Part shown: in pieces, positions 16,219-27,856 of the stretch
Layout of the letters: each line of letters opens with the position of its first letter
Numbering within the stretch: the first letter of the stretch is position 1
NCBI GenBank assembly: GCA_047495785.1
Contig: JBLDXI010000029.1
Location: 3,162,001 to 3,226,000, forward strand
Direction of reading: 5' to 3'
Source: Lepidodermella squamata
Lineage: Eukaryota; Gastrotricha
Length of the DNA stretch: 64,000 nt
Notes under the pieces: model-generated
Told to the model about the DNA's origin: nothing
The model's database searches: none
What the model saw: the letters and a program-made list of their open reading frames with translations, nothing else
Program-made: the position numbers and the translations under genes

Positions 16219-19200
16219 GGAATAAATTCTATTTTCTGCAAAATAAATAAAACTGTGGTCTGTGGTTTAAACGCTCCTTTAACCCTGCTCCTTTACTCCG
16301 TGTCACTTGAATTTCAATTTAATTTAATTCGGATTATCAGGTCATCTATATCCACCTTAACAGTAGTAGGGGTTCTAAGCTTCTGGACAGGCCAGAAGCG
16401 TGGAATTCCTTCTACTAATCACGCTAGTACTAAACATGCGAAAAACGGAGGGGGTTCGGGGGGGGGGGGGGGGGGGGGTGTCGGAGGGGGTTCGGTTTCA
16501 CAATGAAAAAATACTCCTCCGCCAGTAATGTTACGTAATGTGCTTCACTCACAATGAAAAAACGAGACTCGTTTTTCGACTGGATTTTTTTAATGGCGAA
16601 GCCATTTTATGCTCAGATTATCACCAGTTTTGTCGTGAAAAAAACGCGATTTCAATTTTTGAATTGCGAATATCTAAATGATAATAGATAGGGAAAAGCC
16701 ATGAAAACTAAATGAACAGGCAATGAACAGGTGAAATTACCGAAAATCGATACAAAGAAAAATGAACGACACTGGTAGAAAGCCCTTTACCTGCAATTTA
16801 GGTGGACATAATTATTAAAACCGCCAACCGCCAACAGCTTCCTTCAATGGCAAGTTGTAAAAAGGTACAGTTTTGCTCCAGGGTTTCAACTTTGTCCGCT
16901 AGCTGGTAGAGTCCCTTTTTTATTAGCGATTTGTTGTTGTTGTTGAGAGTTGCTGGTCACATTTTTTCACTCAATAACATTTTTTTCTTATCAAATGGCT
17001 AATTTTAGGCTAATACTTTGGAATGTGCGAAAATCAAGGTGATGAGGTGCGGGAAAAATTATTATCAGGAAAAACCCAGCTTTATACCTGTCTAATTACT
17101 AATTACTAGGTCGATTCAATAGATTTAAAGGTGGACGAAATTGAACTGGCAATAATAGACGGCGAGGTTATTGTGGATTCTGTTCGGCGGTGTTTGGCGG
17201 GCTACAGGCTATAGTGACTCTGTTCTAGATAAGTCAAAAATTAAAATTAGTACAAATTCTTCCAGGATTGCTCAAATATTCTTTCAGAATTCAGAATTCA
17301 AGTGTCAAATTTGAAGATTTAGTTAGGATGAAAATTATTTTCAAAATATTCACATTCCGTGAGCAACTGTATTTATATCCCGTCAACTAAAATGCATTTC
17401 AACGAAATTGGTTTGTTATTTTTTTTTAGAAATTTCTGCCATTGCGGGCGTCAAGGTGGGCGTAGCGCGCAGCGGCAAAACGCTCGGAAGTTTCATAATT
17501 CCATCGATTTCTATACAATTTCAAGTGATTCCATAATTGTAGCCATTATTGATAATTTTAGCCACAGATCATGCACTGAGAGCTGCGGTTATACGGCTTT
17601 GAATAATAATCGATGCAAATCGATATCATACCTGAATAGGGCTCAAACTCGGCCCTAGGATGTCCGATTTTCAAGGACTCGTTAAGCGTAAATGCTAGAA
17701 AACTTGTGAAATGTTGCACACACTGACTGTAATACGTCTGATTAGCGACGGCCAAAAATTACTCATTTTTTAGCCACCTTGAACAGGTCTGAATTCAATA
17801 CGACACGCTTTGGTGATTACGAATTTTGCACTATAATCGATCACGCTATCTACGCGAAACATTAAAAATATGAAACATTACTGTTTTTCAAACCGACTGC
17901 GACGTTTACTCTTTGTTTAAATTACTTCTGATAACAGTTTTAAAATTGTACCAGAAAATTTCGAAAAATAATTTAGCGATAACCTGTGAGTAGGTGATAT
18001 TGAAATTTACGTTATAGCCACGCGTGAGTGGTTTAATTGTATATGAATTTTTTTACGTCCTCTTCGCTACTATTTTATTCGGCTGTGTCAACATTTTCTA
18101 AACATGTCTCATCGCGCAGAAAATAATGCAGAATTTTTTAATCGTTAAAGTTGTGAAATGCGCTACTCATAAAAACTTATCTAACTAATTAACTATTTAA
18201 TTATCTTTTCCTCAAAGTTCGAATCTCTCAGATATTAGCGAACATTATGCCTCGAGATTCCCAACCATGGCTATACTTTTTCCCGCCTTGGAAAAGATTT
18301 AACAAAATGCCTATGAAAAATCATATACCTATCCACTTTTGTTTCTGACTCGACAAATTTTTCGAAGAATTTTTTTCCCAAATAATAAATTCTTGTGCCT
18401 ATTTTGTTATCCAATAAATGTATTCTGATCTCCCCGGTCGTAAAAATTCTCTATCACTATCAACTTTTTTCAATCAGTTTCTTTTCGCGATTTATTTTTT
18501 TTAATTTACCCTTGAATATTGCGGCTTATTGCTCTTTCCCTTGCTCTTCTTTTCTTCAAGTGTTGAGACGCAATTTGGCGTCACTGTACTCGATTTTGAG
18601 GTAACTTTCACTTGAGAAGTCTTCTTGACAGCTGCCGAATGACTCAAAGCTTACTGAATATTAATATCTCGTGGGAAGTATGCGGTATTGCGGGTCCGTT
18701 TTCCTGGACCCAAGAAGGCCCATTTTGGGCCTAAAATAGGCCCAACCCCTATCTTGGGCCCATGGTAGGGTGTCTCAATAAAAGACGGATTTTCTTGCTC
18801 AATATTTCATTTTATTGGCATAGGGCACATTTTAATGGCACATTTATAATTATAATCACAACAAAGGATGAGAAAGTATTCGGCAAGTTTATAAGTTTGA
18901 ATTAAGAGTTGAATCGCTTGTGCCCGGCACATTTTAAAATTATAATCACAACAAAGGATGAGAAAGTATTCGGCAGGTTCATAAGTTCGAATTCAGAGTT
19001 GATACGTTCGAATTCACTCGTCATTCGGCGTACATATTCGGCCAAAACGGCGTACATATATATGTACGAATAGCCACTCTGTTTATTATTTTACGAAATT
19101 TTTCTACCAGCCATGCGATGTGTTTGAATAAATAAGGATAATCCGCAACGCTTTTCATTGATTCTCATTAATTTGCACCTGAAACCATTTTTTTGAATAA

Positions 19201-19445
19201 CTATTAATGGTTGACATTAATGGCCGGGGCTTTCCAGAAATAACTGCAAATGTCGCCTGTCGAAGGTTGCAAACTCGAGTACAAACTGTTATATTAATTT
19301 ATTATGAAAGCAAAAAAATCACGGCTCTCCGCACTGACGTGGTAGATTTAAAGTTTTTCAAGAGACTAAAAACTAAAAACAACGTATTCTCAGGTTTTTC
19401 AGAAACTCGTACCGTTGGTGGATTAATATTTTCCAAAATACAGCC
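16219..19445. other. spacer with G-run, no gene seen
   Basis: AT-rich spacer between the Polinton and the AMOP gene. A near-pure run of more than 20 G lies at about 16460-16480 inside GGGTTCGG-rich sequence. The Polinton right end should be in or just before this stretch, but I could not find its terminal repeat because the left end is not in the window. Short frames inside are not convincing. Confidence 0.5.
18841..19010. repeat. 90-bp imperfect tandem repeat
   Basis: The word TATAATCACAACAAAGGATG followed by AGAAAGTATTCGGCA starts at 18851 and again at 18941, a 90-bp period, with divergence after it. A CGTACATATATATGTACG palindrome follows at 19051-19068; the same palindrome builds the inverted repeat near 31.2-31.7 kb. 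Confidence 0.75.
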
Positions 19446-21082
19446 ATGTTCATCCGTCTGCTGGGTCGGCTGGTACTGATTTCCTGTTGCGCATGTGAGA
19501 TGATGAGCATTTTTTATTTCTCTATTTTTTACTCTCGTTTTCTCAAGGCAAAATTGCCTACGCAAGAACAACCTCAGCCTCAGCCTCAGCCTCTGGACCA
19601 CTGCGACGGACCACAACTCCGATAAACTGTGCGTTGACTGTTTCGCCAAATTCGGTTGATCTGATTGGACAAGTAACACTCGAATTGAAATCGCCGTGCA
19701 TTTCGCCGAGGGTTCCGACGGAGTGCATTTTCCGCGAGTGTCTGCCTAACGTTTGTTATGAATACGCTGTTCCTATCTCGGGCTTCACAACGCATGCAAA
19801 TGGCGAAACATCATTATGGTGTACCTCGCCGTCATTTCACAGTACCGATGGAACTTTCACGGTTAATGTTGGCGGGTATTCGAACATCCCTTTTTTCAAC
19901 CTGAATGTGACTGAATTGACGGAGCCGCAACTAGTGCTTACAAAACAAACTCCAACCTCGTTGACGTTCAGTTGGCCCAGCACATTTGCCACATCGCGCT
20001 CGGAGCGAGTTAGATTGGAGGCGTTGTGGTTCGATCCTGTGCTAAATAGACTGAGCCCTTTGATGACACTGGCCAGTTCGCTGCCGAATACTGGAAACGC
20101 GACCGTTCAATTGCCTCGCCTACTTCCGCCAATGGTCAATCGAACTTTGCTAGCGACGTCTTCAGTGGTTTTCGTTTTAAAAAAAAGTTCCTCCAGACAA
20201 AAACGTGAAGCGTTTTCGATGTTGCCATCGGTGATATCGTCTTATATACGTCCAGCGCTTGATGTGATGGCCCAGCTTTATTCATACAATGATTGCCGGC
20301 GGCTTATGGATGCGCCTGTCATGAAAGAGTTTTACCGCTGTCCGGTTGATGATGTACCGCCTTGTCCGATAACGGAAACCGAAGCCAAAGAAAATGGTGC
20401 TTTTAAGCAGGAACCGCCAGCGGCCTTCTTCTTTCTAGGGCCTATATACCACCCGGGCGCATCTTCGTCCTTTCGCAGCAAGCCGAATACTCGTAGCCCT
20501 GCCGGCCAGCAATGTACCTATGACTCTTCGGGGAGGTTGCTAACAGAGCCGCCAGCAGGTGGCACCTTCGACTGCGTAAGTCCGGATGTAGATTTCCTTA
20601 AACACCAACTGGTAGATGTTGTGCCCTTTTGGGTGCTGTGCAAATTCTGCACTGGATTGGGACGTTGTGATGATTACTTCAAGAACAGACCGATTTATCA
20701 GCCGAGCCAGCAGCAAATCACGACGGCATCAACTTCAACCACGTCAACCACTTCAACGCTCGTCACGTCAACCACGATGAGAAGTACGACTCAGAAGAAT
20801 ACCACAATTGAATGTGCGTTGGCGCGAGATCCGGCAACACTATGCATTTGCTTCAAGGATGTTTATCCTGTTGGCATTAGAGGTGCACTTGGCTGCAGCT
20901 GCAGATGCCGGCTTGAGGACTGCAGCGTTTCCTATGTAGGCTGTGAGTCATCTTCAGCCCCTTGGCGAATCGATAGGTGTCAAATACCAGGATCGACAGA
21001 GCCATGGCCTATGAATGAAGGCCTTGATGCTAATCTTTGCAAAAAGCTATGGCCAAACAAGCCTGACCCTATCAACGTCTAA
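19446..21082 (+). CDS. secreted AMOP-domain protein
   Basis: Two exons are supported: 19446-19494 and 19548-21082, with a 53-bp GTGAG..CTCAAG intron and a reading frame that joins. The first exon is a signal peptide (MFIRLLGRLVLISCCA). The middle of the protein has an AMOP-type region: YNDCRRLMDAP, then PCPITETEAKENGAF, IYHPGAS, GQQCTYDSSGRLLTEPPAGG, DVVPFWVLCKF and CDDYFKNRP. This is the arrangement in Mesh/SUSD2-like adhesion proteins. After it comes a Thr/Ser mucin-like stretch and a second Cys-rich segment (LCICFKDVYP, CSCRCRLEDC). No VWD domain or TM helix follows, unlike Mesh, so this looks like a secreted short version. A different frame stays open to 21449 and might be a further exon. 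Confidence 0.72.
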
Positions 21083-21246
21083 TGCTACCATCGATGAATC
21101 AGAGGCAGTTTCTATATTCCAATTTAACCAAGTTCCAACCAATATAACCATATCGCTGAACCATATCGACATAATTAAGCACAAACAACTCATCTTCGAT
21201 TCAAATAACGAATTTTACAACTTAATTATTTTCCCGCATTCACTAT

Positions 21247-21364
21247 GTGGCGAGAACAAGGCTAGTATTCCCACTGGCAATAACACGTTAATAACGATCT
21301 CTAGTTTATTATTTCAATCTAATAATAAAGCCAGTAGGAATACTAGCCTTGTTCTTCTCGCCAC
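21247..21364. repeat. inverted repeat (hairpin) downstream of AMOP gene
   Basis: Left arm 21247-21278 (GTGGCGAGAACAAGGCTAGT...) pairs with right arm 21330-21364 (...ACTAGCCTTGTTCTTCTCGC) with one mismatch and a 3-base insertion, around a 51-base loop. It is a strong hairpin or a short MITE. The stretch 21365-21853 holds no further gene that I can support. Confidence 0.8.
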
Positions 21365-21853
21365 ACACTATACAGCTGACACACCTTTTCCCAGTTTTTT
21401 TCAGCAATGCACGAATAACCTGGCAAGATATTTTCGCGGCTATATTTAGCGTATTACTCGTACTAACAAATTAGGCATAAAAGCTGGCCGTTGATTCAAT
21501 AAAATAGAAGATGAAATTAACTTCATTTTTAGAGGAACTGGGTGATCGCTTGCTCTTTATACCGCCGAAATATTACAGAAAGACTTCTGTTACACAAATT
21601 GAAATGTACTTTTTGACAATTATAGGGCTGTTGTGCTCATTAGCTATTCCCGGAGCAATCCACTCACCGGGGCAAGAGTCATATTCAGTCCGTTTTAAAT
21701 TCTATTTGTCCATTTTGGTAGTGATTTGGTAGTGGTAGAAGGGCTTGAATAATCGTAAAACCTAGATCAAGTGTGCTGTACCACTTGATTGCTGATGGAT
21801 TGTTCGAATGTTGCCAATCCGCATTCGAAACTTTGTCGTTTCAAATTGTCGTT

Positions 21854-22228
21854 TCAATTTATTTCAATTGCAAGCGGAAATCGATGAAAAATAGCGATGA
21901 AAAAATTTCGAATTTCTTCGATGTCACGGAATTTCTTCCCCAACCAAACTTCAACCTGAACGCCAGCCATAAACGCAAAGCTGAAGACCGCTCGGATAGC
22001 AAGTGTGCTGTAATAGCTTTCCGTCCAGCTTTCAGTCCATTTTAGAGCCATGACGAAAGCGTAGCTCGAGTAGGCTAGGATTGACAGCAGTGTTAGAGTA
22101 CCAGCCCAAAACAGGTTGGATTCTATGCTAGTTCCAGGCTTGCAGTCAATGTGGATTAGGTCGAACATCACGAGGCTGAATAGCACAAAGGTGCTGTAGC
22201 TCAGAATGCATCGGAGGACGATTGCCAA
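21854..22228 (-). pseudogene. truncated member of the 8-TM tandem family
   Basis: A 124-codon minus frame with three hydrophobic helices. The segments TLLSILAYSSYAFVMALK and AIRAVFSFAFMAGVQVE align by eye with the N-terminal half of the neighbouring 343-residue protein (AVLIPIFAYSAYAFGVA, GLKAFFIVTLGLGLIAEVN). It lacks helices 4-8, so it is probably a truncated copy, or a short gene derived from one. Confidence 0.55.
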
Positions 22229-23449
22229 TGCCGGAAATCGCTATCTTCTGTAGCGATAGGTTAGAGGGGCAAACAAAGACTGTTGCATTCTTTCAAACCA
22301 AGCAGAACATTTAGGTATCTCAATGGTTAGGATAGCTTAGGCTGATTTAGTCGACCTTACTGCTGGTTAACTGTCTCTCAGCCTGTGTTGGCTCCTGTGG
22401 TGGATCCGTCAGCGGTTTCTTCCTGCTCTATTGCAAGGATCTTGATCCGCCAAGGAAGCCGTCGACCGTCACGTTCAGGTATTGGCTGGAACGCTGCCGA
22501 AAGTATGGAACAAATTGGCTGGAACATTTTCCCGGCCGCGAACGGAGCGCTGTCCTCTGCAAAGCTCGGCAGGTCGAGCGGCGTCTATAGGCGCAAGCAA
22601 AATAAGAACCTTTTGCATTTGCCTCGTTATTGATAACTCTCCGATTGAAACTGTCATATAGTTTATTCAGAATTTTACATGAATTGCTTGCATGCATTCT
22701 GAGATATTGATGAAAATTTCTATCACGTATTATTGAACTCATGATTGATTTCTCGGCATCCTTATTGATTTCTCGATGAGCATTCCAGAGTGTAACTCAA
22801 AAACTCAAACTCATTCCTGATGTTTGTCATCCTGCGATTATATCAAGATAGTAACCTATTTCGTAAATACTAATAAGCATAATATTATCTACTTCGCTGT
22901 TGAGTCTTTAGTTTGCTTAGCTTTGGTTTCTAAAAACATCACCTCTGCTCCAGAATCCTATGTTTCGCACATGAACAATTCCATGCAGGGTGAGGTGTCG
23001 CGACACCCCAGCTCCGGGACTCCAACCTGAGGAAGGCTGGAAAAACCCTTTGCTTTCTTCGGCTGGGTCCTAAAAAACAAGTAGAAGACACATCAGCTCC
23101 CGGATCCTACTTCGCACATCGATTCCATGCTTAGATCATGTTTCTAACTGGAACCCCAGTGTTTCATGGCAGTTCTGTTGTTCTCCCCAAGTTCTTATCG
23201 AAAGTTCGGACCTTGGCGGTGAATAGCAACCCAAGAAACCATAGACAGATAATGATAACCAGACCCTTGGCAACCGATGCTATGATTATTCAGTTTCAGT
23301 TTGTGATGTCGTCATACCATTGCATCTTGCGACTCAAGAAATCCTTCCAAGGCTAAAGTTCGAACATGATTTTAACGATTTATTAGACGCATTTCTCCAA
23401 ATTAAATCAATTATGTCTTTGATATTGGATCTTGGGTCAAGTCTTGGTT
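22229..23449. other. spacer, no gene seen
   Basis: Short frames on both strands show no domain. Two similar segments (TCCTATGTTTCGCACATGAA at about 22957 and TCCTACTTCGCACATCGATT at about 23105) suggest a local duplication. GGTGTCGCGACACC near 22993 is a short palindrome. Confidence 0.4.
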
Positions 23450-24481
23450 TCAAAAGGCAGAGACGCGAACTCGGTTTTCAATGCGGATGCAGCTGATTCC
23501 CTTGTACAGCCTAGCTCCAAATTCCAGCGTCCAGGCGACCAGTTCCGCAATTATCAGCGCCACAGCAACTGGTTGGAAGTAGAAATGGGTCCTCCGATCA
23601 CCGACCAACATGAATATGATACAACTGATTAGGACAGGAAGTTCGACCAAATGAGAACAAGCCACAAGTTTCACCTCCCAAGCACCACGATACATTGAAC
23701 TATTCGGCAGAATCATCATTCCTATGAGGAAATGCCAGGCTAGAAGTCCAAAGACGATGAAATCAGCTTCAAAAGCCATTGGTTCACATCGAAAAACTTC
23801 CAAACTAACACGGTGAAAGGTTACAATCAACAAGGCCAATAAAGTAAAGGTTGAATGCAGAAGTTTCGAATTTCGGCTCAAATTTTTCGAATAAGCGCAA
23901 AACGTAGCGTTATGAACAGCTAGATTCTGCTCTTGAATATCGACGTCAAACGATTGCTTATAGTTGAAATTGACGAATTGAACCACATGAATGACCAAAC
24001 TTATCACAGTTGAAGTGATCGCCGCTAAGATGCAAAATTTGGACTCCCCGCGAGAGAAGAAATGGAGAAAATTGACTTCAGCAATCAATCCAAGGCCGAG
24101 AGTTACAATGAAAAATGCTTTCAGCCCTATAATATCGATAACATTTCCAGAGGATTGATACTTTAAATTGGTCGCAACTCCAAACGCATAGGCTGAATAT
24201 GCGAAAATGGGAATTAGAACTGCGAAACTCGCCCAAACTTGATGAAGCTGTTCAGCGGCTGAAGATTGCAAGCATCTTTCATTCAACGAGTAGAAAACCG
24301 CAGCTGAGGCAAAGGCGAAACTGACGAAGCTCGATAGGCAACGTCCAGCGTTTGCGCAAATCGCCAGAATCTTCACTCGGTACCTTTCGTAGTAAGGCTT
24401 AGGTCCAGGGAAAATCGGAGCGTCATCGCTTGTCTGTTCCATTCTCGAAAAATACTCAAGATTTTCATAGATACTCGACAT
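23450..24481 (-). CDS. 8-TM protein, tandem family member 1
   Basis: A 343-residue intronless protein with about eight hydrophobic helices (for example LSSFVSFAFASAAVFYSL, VLIPIFAYSAYAFGVA, FFIVTLGLGLIAEVN, FIVFGLLAWHFLIGMMIL, VAVALIIAELVAWTLEFG). No signal peptide and no recognised transporter or receptor motif. It is followed on the same strand by three similar-sized genes of the same topology, which points to local duplication. Function unknown. Confidence 0.75.
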   Translation of the reverse strand: MSSIYENLEYFSRMEQTSDDAPIFPGPKPYYERYRVKILAICANAGRCLSSFVSFAFASAAVFYSLNERCLQSSAAEQLHQVWASFAVLIPIFAYSAYAFGVATNLKYQSSGNVIDIIGLKAFFIVTLGLGLIAEVNFLHFFSRGESKFCILAAITSTVISLVIHVVQFVNFNYKQSFDVDIQEQNLAVHNATFCAYSKNLSRNSKLLHSTFTLLALLIVTFHRVSLEVFRCEPMAFEADFIVFGLLAWHFLIGMMILPNSSMYRGAWEVKLVACSHLVELPVLISCIIFMLVGDRRTHFYFQPVAVALIIAELVAWTLEFGARLYKGISCIRIENRVRVSAF

Positions 24482-24525
24482 TTTACCTCGGGAACAAATA
24501 AAACAGGACTAGACGTATTTTATTG

Positions 24526-25968
24526 TTAGGCACAGCATAAAATATCGCAACAAGTCATGCGGAGAGCAAAGTCTAAAATCCAGACAATAAATGCAGTAGG
24601 ATACAGGAAAAGTAACAAAGAAATCGACTCGGGAATATCGTTCCATAAAGACCTGCCTAAAACGTGTCGATACACTGCCCAACTTAAAACAGAAAGCAGA
24701 CCCAAAACAATGGCTTCAAACGTATAGACAACAATTGCTACGTAAAAATGGTGGATGCTCAAATAACGATTTCGTTGGGGTAAAATTGCGAGGCTCAACA
24801 AAGTATGCCATAGGGTTAGCGAGAAAATAACTGCGAACATTTTCAAATCTTGAAGGTCTGAATCATCTCTGTAGCAAATCGGGTCGAAATTCGATAGAAA
24901 TTCGTATAATCTAGTCAAATTTTCCTCACCGAAAACTGATGTGTCTAAACATTTCTCCGATTGATTATTTCGTATTAAAAATTCCTCCTTAAAATCTCTT
25001 TCAAACGAGTTTGAGAAGCTGTTTAAAATCAAAATGACCATCGCGATTAATCCAAGGGCACAATTTATGGTTTTCATGATTGTTGGGAGGTTCTTAATGT
25101 ATAAGCCCCTTCTGTAGAGCGGTAGGGTGTCTAACTTGCGATTCCCAGGTACGGCTTTAGGTTTCCCGAAGAAACCTGGCCAATTATGGTTGAGGATATC
25201 AAGGAAAATGATAAGAACTGAAACACCTTCGAAACAGAGACCTACAACAGCTGGCCAAAATTTGTCGAGAAAAGGCCTTAAATGATATTTTGATCCATCC
25301 TTTTCCCGGCTAAGGATAACGAATAGGACTGCAGTCGCTGAACACTGAAGACAGGCGTTTGCTAAATATGTGAAAAATAGAGTAACAACTCTTATCTGAG
25401 AGTAGTAACGATCTTCGATTGATAGAAGCGAAAATGAGAAACAGCAATTGAAGAGCACAGCGAAAACACAAAATTTGAGTAAGGACGAGACATTCGACAG
25501 ACATTTAACCTCACAGTCTATTCTCACAGGTTCAAAATCGCCATCTAGGTACTTTTGTTTCGAATTTAGGTTCTGGCAAGCAGCTAGACAGGGCGATGCA
25601 TTGAAATAGTTGAAGGCCGTCGTGAAGGTAAAGGCTAAGGCGAGTAATGCGGCAATGCACGATGCTGTTTTGATAGATTTAGCTTTTTTAGGATTTCGAT
25701 GAACTGGTGGTTCTTGTTCAGCGAAGGTGATGACGGATTCTGTTGAGGTTTTCCGGCTGTCTATTACTGATTCGATGGTTAGGTCTGAAATAGACAGGCT
25801 GCCAGCTGCTGAATCGCCAGAGAATCGATCACGTGGCTGGAGTTCGACTGATTTCCTCATGAAATATCGAAACCAGGAACCGAGATGGTTCGTAGTAAAT
25901 TGTAGCGTTAATGTTGAGAGCCTAGGGAGATTTTGAAAAGCTGTAACTTGGAAATTTTGAGTTACCAT
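24526..25968 (-). CDS. 8-TM protein, tandem family member 2, longer N terminus
   Basis: A 480-residue intronless protein. A polar Ser-rich N terminus of about 100 residues precedes the membrane region. The first extracellular loop is Cys-rich (PCLAACQNLN, RIDCEVKCLS). The helix-4 end has the motif HNWPGFFGKPK, matching QNWP in member 3 and RKWP in member 4. The loop before helix 6 is long with several Cys and an N-glycosylation site (NNQSEKC). The shared helix order and NWP-type motif support one family. No function assigned. Confidence 0.75.
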   Translation of the reverse strand: MVTQNFQVTAFQNLPRLSTLTLQFTTNHLGSWFRYFMRKSVELQPRDRFSGDSAAGSLSISDLTIESVIDSRKTSTESVITFAEQEPPVHRNPKKAKSIKTASCIAALLALAFTFTTAFNYFNASPCLAACQNLNSKQKYLDGDFEPVRIDCEVKCLSNVSSLLKFCVFAVLFNCCFSFSLLSIEDRYYSQIRVVTLFFTYLANACLQCSATAVLFVILSREKDGSKYHLRPFLDKFWPAVVGLCFEGVSVLIIFLDILNHNWPGFFGKPKAVPGNRKLDTLPLYRRGLYIKNLPTIMKTINCALGLIAMVILILNSFSNSFERDFKEEFLIRNNQSEKCLDTSVFGEENLTRLYEFLSNFDPICYRDDSDLQDLKMFAVIFSLTLWHTLLSLAILPQRNRYLSIHHFYVAIVVYTFEAIVLGLLSVLSWAVYRHVLGRSLWNDIPESISLLLFLYPTAFIVWILDFALRMTCCDILCCA

Positions 25969-26675
25969 GAATATGGATTCCAGTAAGCGAAGTACCGGGG
26001 GAATGGGGTGCCGTACCCACAGATCAAACAGTCACCGTGAAAAGCCTCAAAAAACATTAAGTCTCAAAAAAGCCTCAAAAGACACATAAATGTCTAAACA
26101 GAACACGAAAGACCAACATCCCCCAAATGCTCTCCAAATACCAAATAGACCACAAAAAAATCGAAATTACCAAAAAGCCCCCGAAAATGCCAAAAAACCA
26201 AATAGACCACAAAATAGACCACCAGGAAGACCTAAAAAGACCAGAAAGACCACAAAAGATCAAAGAAAACAAATGACCCTTTGGTCATAAGTTACGGACT
26301 GAGTACCCCTGGTTCTAAGATCCTAACATTTCGGAAACTTATGGATTCGCTCACTCTAAATTTGGAGAAGGTTCTGGGAGAATAAATTGAGGAGAACGGA
26401 GCATCGGATATCGGATGTATTTGGAGCATAGAGAACAGAAGTACTTCTGTTCTCTATGATTTGGAGGATTGTTCAAAAAAGATTTCGATTTCGAAAAAGT
26501 ATGAGTCATTGATTACGTTCGAACGCTCAAAATTGTTGAGTTACGGATTTTCCGAAATTTCCAACATTTCACATTGAGCCTTATCCTTCATTGTTTTTCA
26601 TTGCGCGTCAAAAAATCCTCGAGCTTAGAAACAAAAACCGTTTTATTCTCCTGATTTTCGATAAAAACAAAAGCA
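25969..26675. other. spacer with purine-rich tract and palindrome
   Basis: From about 26090 to 26290 the plus strand is A/C-rich low-complexity sequence with the recurring word AAATAGACCACAAAA. The derived frames (Lys/Arg/Pro-rich) look like by-products of composition rather than genes. A 32-bp perfect palindrome lies at 26427-26458. Confidence 0.5.
26427..26458. repeat. perfect 32-bp palindrome CATAGAGAACAGAAGT
   Basis: The arm CATAGAGAACAGAAGT is followed immediately by its exact reverse complement. A second palindrome with the same outer arm CATAGAGAAC occurs inside a coding exon at 59534-59574. Confidence 0.9.
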
Positions 26676-27743
26676 TCAGTGCCTCGTGATAGGAAAAAGA
26701 GTGCTAGTATCGCCCATCCACTGGGCTAAGGCCAGCGTGATAACAACAGGCGCGGCTTGTAGTGCCACTGGAAAGAACATCCAAGCGGAAATTGTCGCAG
26801 CAGACAAAACAATCATGCCAGACACGTAAAATACAAGGCCTAAATGCTTCGTCGCCGAAATTTGTCGAGTGGAAACAGCTGAAATTAGAGCGACTGTCAA
26901 AATGTACTGAAGATAAACCAGCGGCAGGACTAGATAGAAAATCCACCAAATACTATCGTAATCGCCGAAATATGAATCATCAACCGATGTTCCAAAGTAG
27001 AAACTACGGAAGTAGGAATAAGTTGTGAAACTCAGCACGAAAATTAACAAATAGCAATGGTTGCATTTCAGCAGTAACTGCAGCCCATTTTGCCTCCGCT
27101 TTCTCACTATTCTGTCAATATTGATCGGCCAATTTTGGTTAGCAGCTTCGATGAAATGAAGAATGAACTGAAGACCATTAATCCCAATTGTCCAGTTTGA
27201 TATTTGAGGGAGTAATGAGTCTTGGCGTAAATTTTCGTTCCCAAGGCATGTCAAAATAAGGCAAATTAAAGACGTTGCCATTGTGATGAAAACGAAGATA
27301 AAACCAGCCAGAGTAGCTCGAGATTCGATTTTAGGATGGTCGTACTTTGTCTTGAAAACTCGACTGAATGCGAAATGGGTGTAGACTAAGGAAAATGCGA
27401 GGCATAGCCCTATTACAGGATTCAAATGACTGGAATAGCCAAACGCCAATTTGTAGATCAGAACCGTAAAAACGATTGACAAAGAGCATGAAAGGAATTT
27501 CGTTGCAATGCCAAGCCGAGGAGATCGGTGAACTGGGAAAGCTTTCTCGAGAGCTGCTTCATTGCCGATTTTGAAACTTGCGGGATGCGGATCGAGTTGG
27601 AACAGCTTTAGATGCAGCATATCACTGCTTTTTCTCTTCGAAATGAGATTAGGCATATTTCTCAGTAATGTTTTTCGAGTTTCCGTTACGCATTTTATAT
27701 ACGCATCAATTATATGATTCATTTTTTTATTACACGCGAACAT
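26676..27743 (-). CDS. 8-TM protein, tandem family member 3
   Basis: A 355-residue intronless protein with eight predicted helices (FLSCSLSIVFTVLIYKLAFG, GFIFVFITMATSLICLILTC, YLLIFVLSFTTYSYF, GLVFYVSGMIVLSAATISAW, APVVITLALAQWMG). QNWPINIDRIVRKRRQNG follows helix 4, matching the NWP plus basic loop of the neighbours. The start could be the first Met or the one at residue 8 (MNHIID). No function assigned. Confidence 0.72.
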   Translation of the reverse strand: MFACNKKMNHIIDAYIKCVTETRKTLLRNMPNLISKRKSSDMLHLKLFQLDPHPASFKIGNEAALEKAFPVHRSPRLGIATKFLSCSLSIVFTVLIYKLAFGYSSHLNPVIGLCLAFSLVYTHFAFSRVFKTKYDHPKIESRATLAGFIFVFITMATSLICLILTCLGNENLRQDSLLPQISNWTIGINGLQFILHFIEAANQNWPINIDRIVRKRRQNGLQLLLKCNHCYLLIFVLSFTTYSYFRSFYFGTSVDDSYFGDYDSIWWIFYLVLPLVYLQYILTVALISAVSTRQISATKHLGLVFYVSGMIVLSAATISAWMFFPVALQAAPVVITLALAQWMGDTSTLFPITRH

Positions 27744-27856
27744 CTGCGCATTAAGGTGGGTTTATTTGAATTGCGAACGTAAATAACAGGTAATCATAAT
27801 AAAAATACCGGGCGCGATGATGCATACAGGTAGTTTTATGTTTTTTTGCTGCAACA

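Noticed and set aside
21015-21449. Second frame continuing the AMOP gene
   Set aside because: Runs through an inverted repeat and lacks a splice signal joining it to the gene; kept only as a possible exon.
26090-26290. Lys/Arg/Pro-rich 66-codon frame
   Set aside because: Produced by an A/C-rich low-complexity tract; recurring AAATAGACCACAAAA word explains it.
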